DNA from: Lasioglossum baleicum | Lineage: Eukaryota > Arthropoda > Insecta > Hymenoptera > Halictidae | Direction: 5' to 3' | Assembly (NCBI RefSeq): GCF_051020765.1 | Contig: NW_027469098.1 | Location: 124,001 to 188,000, forward strand | Length of the DNA: 64,000 bases | In this document: piece by piece, positions 60,401-64,000 of the stretch | Layout: each line of letters starts with the position of its first letter | Position numbering within the stretch: the first letter of the stretch is position 1 | Position numbers and translations under genes: made by a program | The notes under the pieces: model-generated | Seen by the model: the letters and a program-made list of their open reading frames with translations, nothing else | Told to the model about the DNA's origin: nothing | Database searches by the model: none

Positions 60401-63400
60401 ATGCGTTATGCGTTATGCGTTATGCGTTATGCGTTATGCGTTATGCGTTATGCGTTATGCGTTATGCGTTATGCGTTATGCGTTATGGGTTATGCCTTAT
60501 GCGTTATGCGTTATGCGTTATGCGTTATGCGTTATGCGTTATGCGTTATGCGTTATGCGTTATGCGTTATGCGTTATGCGTTATGCGTTATGCGTTATGC
60601 GTTATGCACCATGCGTTATCCGTTATGCGTTATCCGCTATGCGTTACGCGTTATGCGTTATGCGTTATGCGTTATGCGTTATGCGTTAAGCGTTATCCGT
60701 TATGCGACATGCGTTATGCGTTATGCGTTATGCGTTATGCGTTATGCGTTATGCGTTATGCGTTATGCGTTATGCGTCATGCGTCATGCGTTATGCGTTA
60801 TGCGTTCTGCGTTATGCGTCATGCGTTATGCGTTATGCGTTCTGCGTTATGCGTTATGCGTTATGCGTTATGCGTTATGCGTTATGCGTTATGCGTTATG
60901 CGTTATGCGTTATGCGTTATGCGTTATGCGTTATGCGTTATGCGTTATGCGTTATGCGTTATGCGTTATGCGTTATGCGTTATGCGTTATGCGTTATGCG
61001 TTATGCGTTATGCGTTATGCGTTATGCGTTATGCGTTATGCGTTATGCGTTATGCGTTATGCGTTATGCGTTATGCGTTATGCGTTATGCGTTATGCGTT
61101 ATGCGTTATGCGTTATGCGTTATGCGTTATGCGTTATGCGTTATGCGTTATGCGTTATGCGTTATGCGTTATGCGTTATGCGTTATGCGTTATGCGTTAT
61201 GCGTTACGCGTTACGCGTTATGCGTTATGCGTTAAGCGTTATACGTTATGCGATATGCGTTATGCGTTATGCGTTATGCGTTATGCGTTATGCGTTATGC
61301 GTTATGCGTTGTGCGTTATGCGTTATGCGTTATGCGTTATGCGTTATGCGTTATGCGTTATGCGTTATGTGTTATGCGTTATGTGTTATGCGTTGTGCTT
61401 TACGGGTTATGCGATATGCGTTATGCGTTATGACTTTTTCATTGAACGTTATGCGTTATGCGTTATGCGTTATGCGTTATGCGTTATGCGTTATGCGTTA
61501 TGCGTTATGCGTTATGCGTTATGCGTTATGCGTTATGCGTTATGCGTTATGCGTTATGCGTTATGCGTTATGCGTTATGCGTTATGCGTTATGCGTTATG
61601 CGTTATGCGTTATGCGTTATGCGTTATGCGTTATGCGTTATGCGTTATGCGTTATGCGTTATGCGTTATGCCTTATGCGTTATGCGTTATGCGTTATGCG
61701 TTATGCGTTATGCGTTATGCGTTATGCGTTATGCGTTATGCACCATGCGTTATCCGTTATGCGTTATCCGTTATGCGTTACGCGTTATGCCTTATGCGTT
61801 ATGCGTTATGCGTTATGCGTTATGCGTTAAGCGTTATACGTTATGCGATATGCGTTATGCGTTATGCGTTATGCGTTATGCGTTATGCGTTATGCGTTAT
61901 GCGTTATGCGTTATGCGTTATGCGTTATGCGTTATGCGTTATGCGTTATGCGTTATGCGTTATGCGTTATGCGTTAAGCGTTATACGTTATGCGATATGC
62001 GTTATGCGTTATGCGTTATGCGTTATGCGTTATGCGTTATGCGTTATGCGTTATGCGTTATGCGTTATGCGTTATGCGTTATGCGTTATGCGTTATGCGT
62101 TATGCGTTATGCGTTATGCGTTATGCGTTATGCGTTATGCGTTATGCGTTATGCGTTATGCGTTATGCGTTATGCGTTATGCGTCATGCGTTATCCGTTA
62201 TGCGTTATGTGTTATGCGTTATGCGTTATGCGTTATGCGTTATGCGTTATGCGTTATGCGTTATGCGTTATGCGTTATGCGTTATGCGTTACGCGTTACG
62301 CGTTACGCGTTACGCGTTATGCGTTATGCGTTATGCGTTATGCGTTATGCGTTATGCGTTATGCGTTATGCGTTATGCGTTATGCGTTATGCGTTATGCG
62401 TTATGCGTTATGCGTTATGCGTTATGCGTTATGCGTTATGCGTTATGCGTTATGCGTTATGCGTCATGCGTTATGCGTTATGCGTTATGCGTTACGCGTT
62501 ATGCGTTATGCGTTATGCGTTATGCGTTATGCGTTATGCGTTATGCGTTATGCGTTATGCGTTATGCGTTATGCGTTATGCGTTATGCGTTATGCGTTAT
62601 GCGTTATGCGTTATGCGTTATGCGTTATGCGTCATGCGTTATCCGTTATGCGTTATGTGTTATGCGTTATGCGTCATGCGTTATCCGTTATGCGTTATGC
62701 GTTATGCGTTATGCGTTATGCGTTATGCGTTATGCGTTATGCGTTATGCGTTATGCGTTATGCGTTACGCGTTACGCGTTACGCGTTACGCGTTATGCGT
62801 TATGCGTTATGCGTTATGCGTTATGCGTTATGCGTTATGCGTTATGCGTTATGCGTTATGCGTTATGCGTTATGCGTTATGCGTTATGCGTTATGCGTTA
62901 TGCGTTATGCGTTATGCGTTATGCGTTATGCGTCATGCGTTATGCGTTATGCGTTATGCGTTACGCGTTATGCGTTATGCGTTATGCGTTATGCGTTATG
63001 CGTTATGCGTTATGCGTTATGCGTTATGCGTTATGCGTTATGCGTTATGCGTTATGCGTTATGCGTTATGCGTTATGCGTTATGCGTTATGCGTTATGCG
63101 TTATGCGTTATGCGTTATGCGTTATGCGTTATGCGTTATGCGTTATGCGTTATGCGTTATGCGTTATGCGTTATGCGTTATGCGTTATGCGTTATGCGTT
63201 ATGCGTCATGCGTTATGCGTTATGCGTTATGCGTTATGCGTTATGCGTTATGCGTTATGCGTTATGCGTTATGCGTTATGCGTTATGCGTTATGCGTTAT
63301 GCGTTATGCGTTATGCGTTATGCGTTATGCCTTATGCGTTATGCGTTATGCGTTATGCGTTATGCGTTATGCGTTATGCGTTATGCGTTATGCGTTATGC

Positions 63401-64000
63401 GTTATGACTTTTTCATTGAACGTTATGCGTTATGCGTTATGCGTTATGCGTTATGCGTTATGCGTTATGCGTTATGCGTTATGCGTTATGCGTTATGCGT
63501 TATGCGTTATGCGTTATGCGTTATGCGTTATGCGTTATGCGTTATGCGTTATGCGTTATGCGTTATGCGTTATGCGTTATGCGTTATGCCTTATGCGTTA
63601 TGCGATATGCGTTATGCGTTATGCGTTATGCGTTATGCGTTATGCGTTATGCGTTATGCGTTATGCGTTATGCGTTATGCGTTATGCGTTATGCGTTATG
63701 CGTTATGCGTTATGCGTTATGCACCATGCGTTATCCGTTATGCGTTATCCGTTATGCGTTACGCGTTATGCGTTATGCGTTATGCGTTATGCGTCATGCG
63801 TTATCCGTTATGCGTTATGCGTTATGCGTTATTCGTTATGCGTTATGCGTTATGCGTTATGCGTTATGCGTTATGCGTTATGCGTTATGCGTTATGCGTT
63901 ATGCGTTATGCGTTATGCGTTATGCGTTATGCGTTATGCGTTATGCGTTATGCGTTATGCGTTATGCGTTATGCGTTATGCGTTATGCGTTATGCGTTAT
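45481..64000 (+). repeat. Distal satellite zone with few 84-bp cassettes and longer pure runs
   Basis: Cassette cores fall to five in 18.5 kb. Long pure runs are broken by TTAAGCG, TTATACG sets and by TCATGGG or TCATGCG followed by TTATCCG. Two large near-copies are visible: the double TTATGCC at 54873 and 59206 lies 4333 bp (619 units) apart, and GACATGCG markers and the following 84-bp cassettes near 55.75/60.7 kb and 56511/61432 lie 4.9 kb apart. TTACGCG runs of four appear near 57.5, 62.3 and 62.8 kb. Confidence 0.85.

Larger units (their letters stand above)
9517..64000 (+). repeat. 54.5-kb satellite array of the 7-bp unit TTATGCG
   Basis: About 7,780 head-to-tail heptamers, all in one orientation, running past the window end. 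Unit starts are at 4 modulo 7 from 9517 to 42927 and at 3 modulo 7 from 42934 on; the only register change seen is the 6-mer TATGCG at 42928-42933. Common variants are TTAAGCG, TTATACG, ATATGCG, TTATTCG, TTATCCG, TTATGCC, TTACGCG, TTATGTG, TCATGCG and TTAGGCG, and they recur in fixed combinations. The + strand has no stop in any frame of the perfect array, while the minus strand has TAA every 21 bases in each frame. No non-satellite insert longer than two or three odd heptamers was seen. Confidence 0.99.

Noticed and set aside
9421..63407. Dozens of + strand open frames of 60 to 1,374 codons made of MRYALCV repeats
   Set aside because: They are translations of the heptamer satellite. All three frames give the same peptide because 7 is coprime to 3, and frame ends depend only on random variant units.
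9517..64000. Telomere repeat tract
   Set aside because: The unit lacks the G-run typical of telomeric repeats, and variants form higher-order blocks throughout, as in satellites. A non-canonical telomere is not excluded but nothing supports it.
9517..64000. CRISPR array or VNTR with spacers
   Set aside because: No unique spacers of constant length between repeats; every part is a heptamer or a point-mutated heptamer.

Overview
The window looks like a repeat-rich, AT-rich arthropod (probably insect) nuclear locus. The reasons are: a short spliceosomal-type intron in front of one gene, decayed genes of the Maverick/Polinton-adintovirus kind (integrase tail with a chromodomain, single-BIR IAP), (GA)n microsatellites, and a 54-kb short-unit satellite. 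No bacterial operons, rRNA, tRNA or CRISPR were seen. The assignment to arthropods is inference. Region 1 (1-6213) is one huge inverted repeat: arms 1-3090 and 3121-6213 around a 30-bp A-rich spacer. The arms are almost identical; three differences were found by eye: (TC)19 versus (GA)20, two versus three G in the IAP gene, and one C/T substitution. Each arm carries, in order from its outer end, a microsatellite, a decayed integrase tail, an IAP gene with one BIR domain, an uncharacterised gene with weak resemblance to DEDDh exonucleases and a 59-bp intron just before its ATG, a frameshifted coiled-coil gene, and a CCTGTA-type hexamer minisatellite. The IAP/exonuclease-like pair is bracketed by imperfect ~65-bp inverted repeats that begin TA-CAGT. 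Region 2 (6214-9516) is single-copy DNA with a third, diverged version of the same module: a longer integrase tail (6881-7066), IAP (7352-7702) and exonuclease-like gene (7724-8245). The gene order and the integrase-to-IAP spacing (about 281 versus 285 bp) match the palindrome arms. The module is flanked on both sides by direct repeats packed with bZIP-type motifs (ATGACTCAGCA, TGACGTCA) and GATA-type motifs. Region 3 (9517-64000, running off the window) is a tandem array of the 7-bp unit TTATGCG, about 7,780 units. The register is kept for 33.4 kb, shifts by one base at a single 6-mer (42928-42933), and is then kept to the end. Point-mutated heptamers form recurring cassettes and multi-kilobase, irregular higher-order duplications. 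Because 7 is coprime to 3 and the unit has no stop on the + strand, all three + frames are open and read as the same heptapeptide (MRYALCV); these long open frames are not regarded as genes. How the parts relate: the palindrome and region 2 are best read as relics of one virus-like transposon family with an anti-apoptotic gene next to an uncharacterised gene, sitting at the edge of a heterochromatin-type satellite block.
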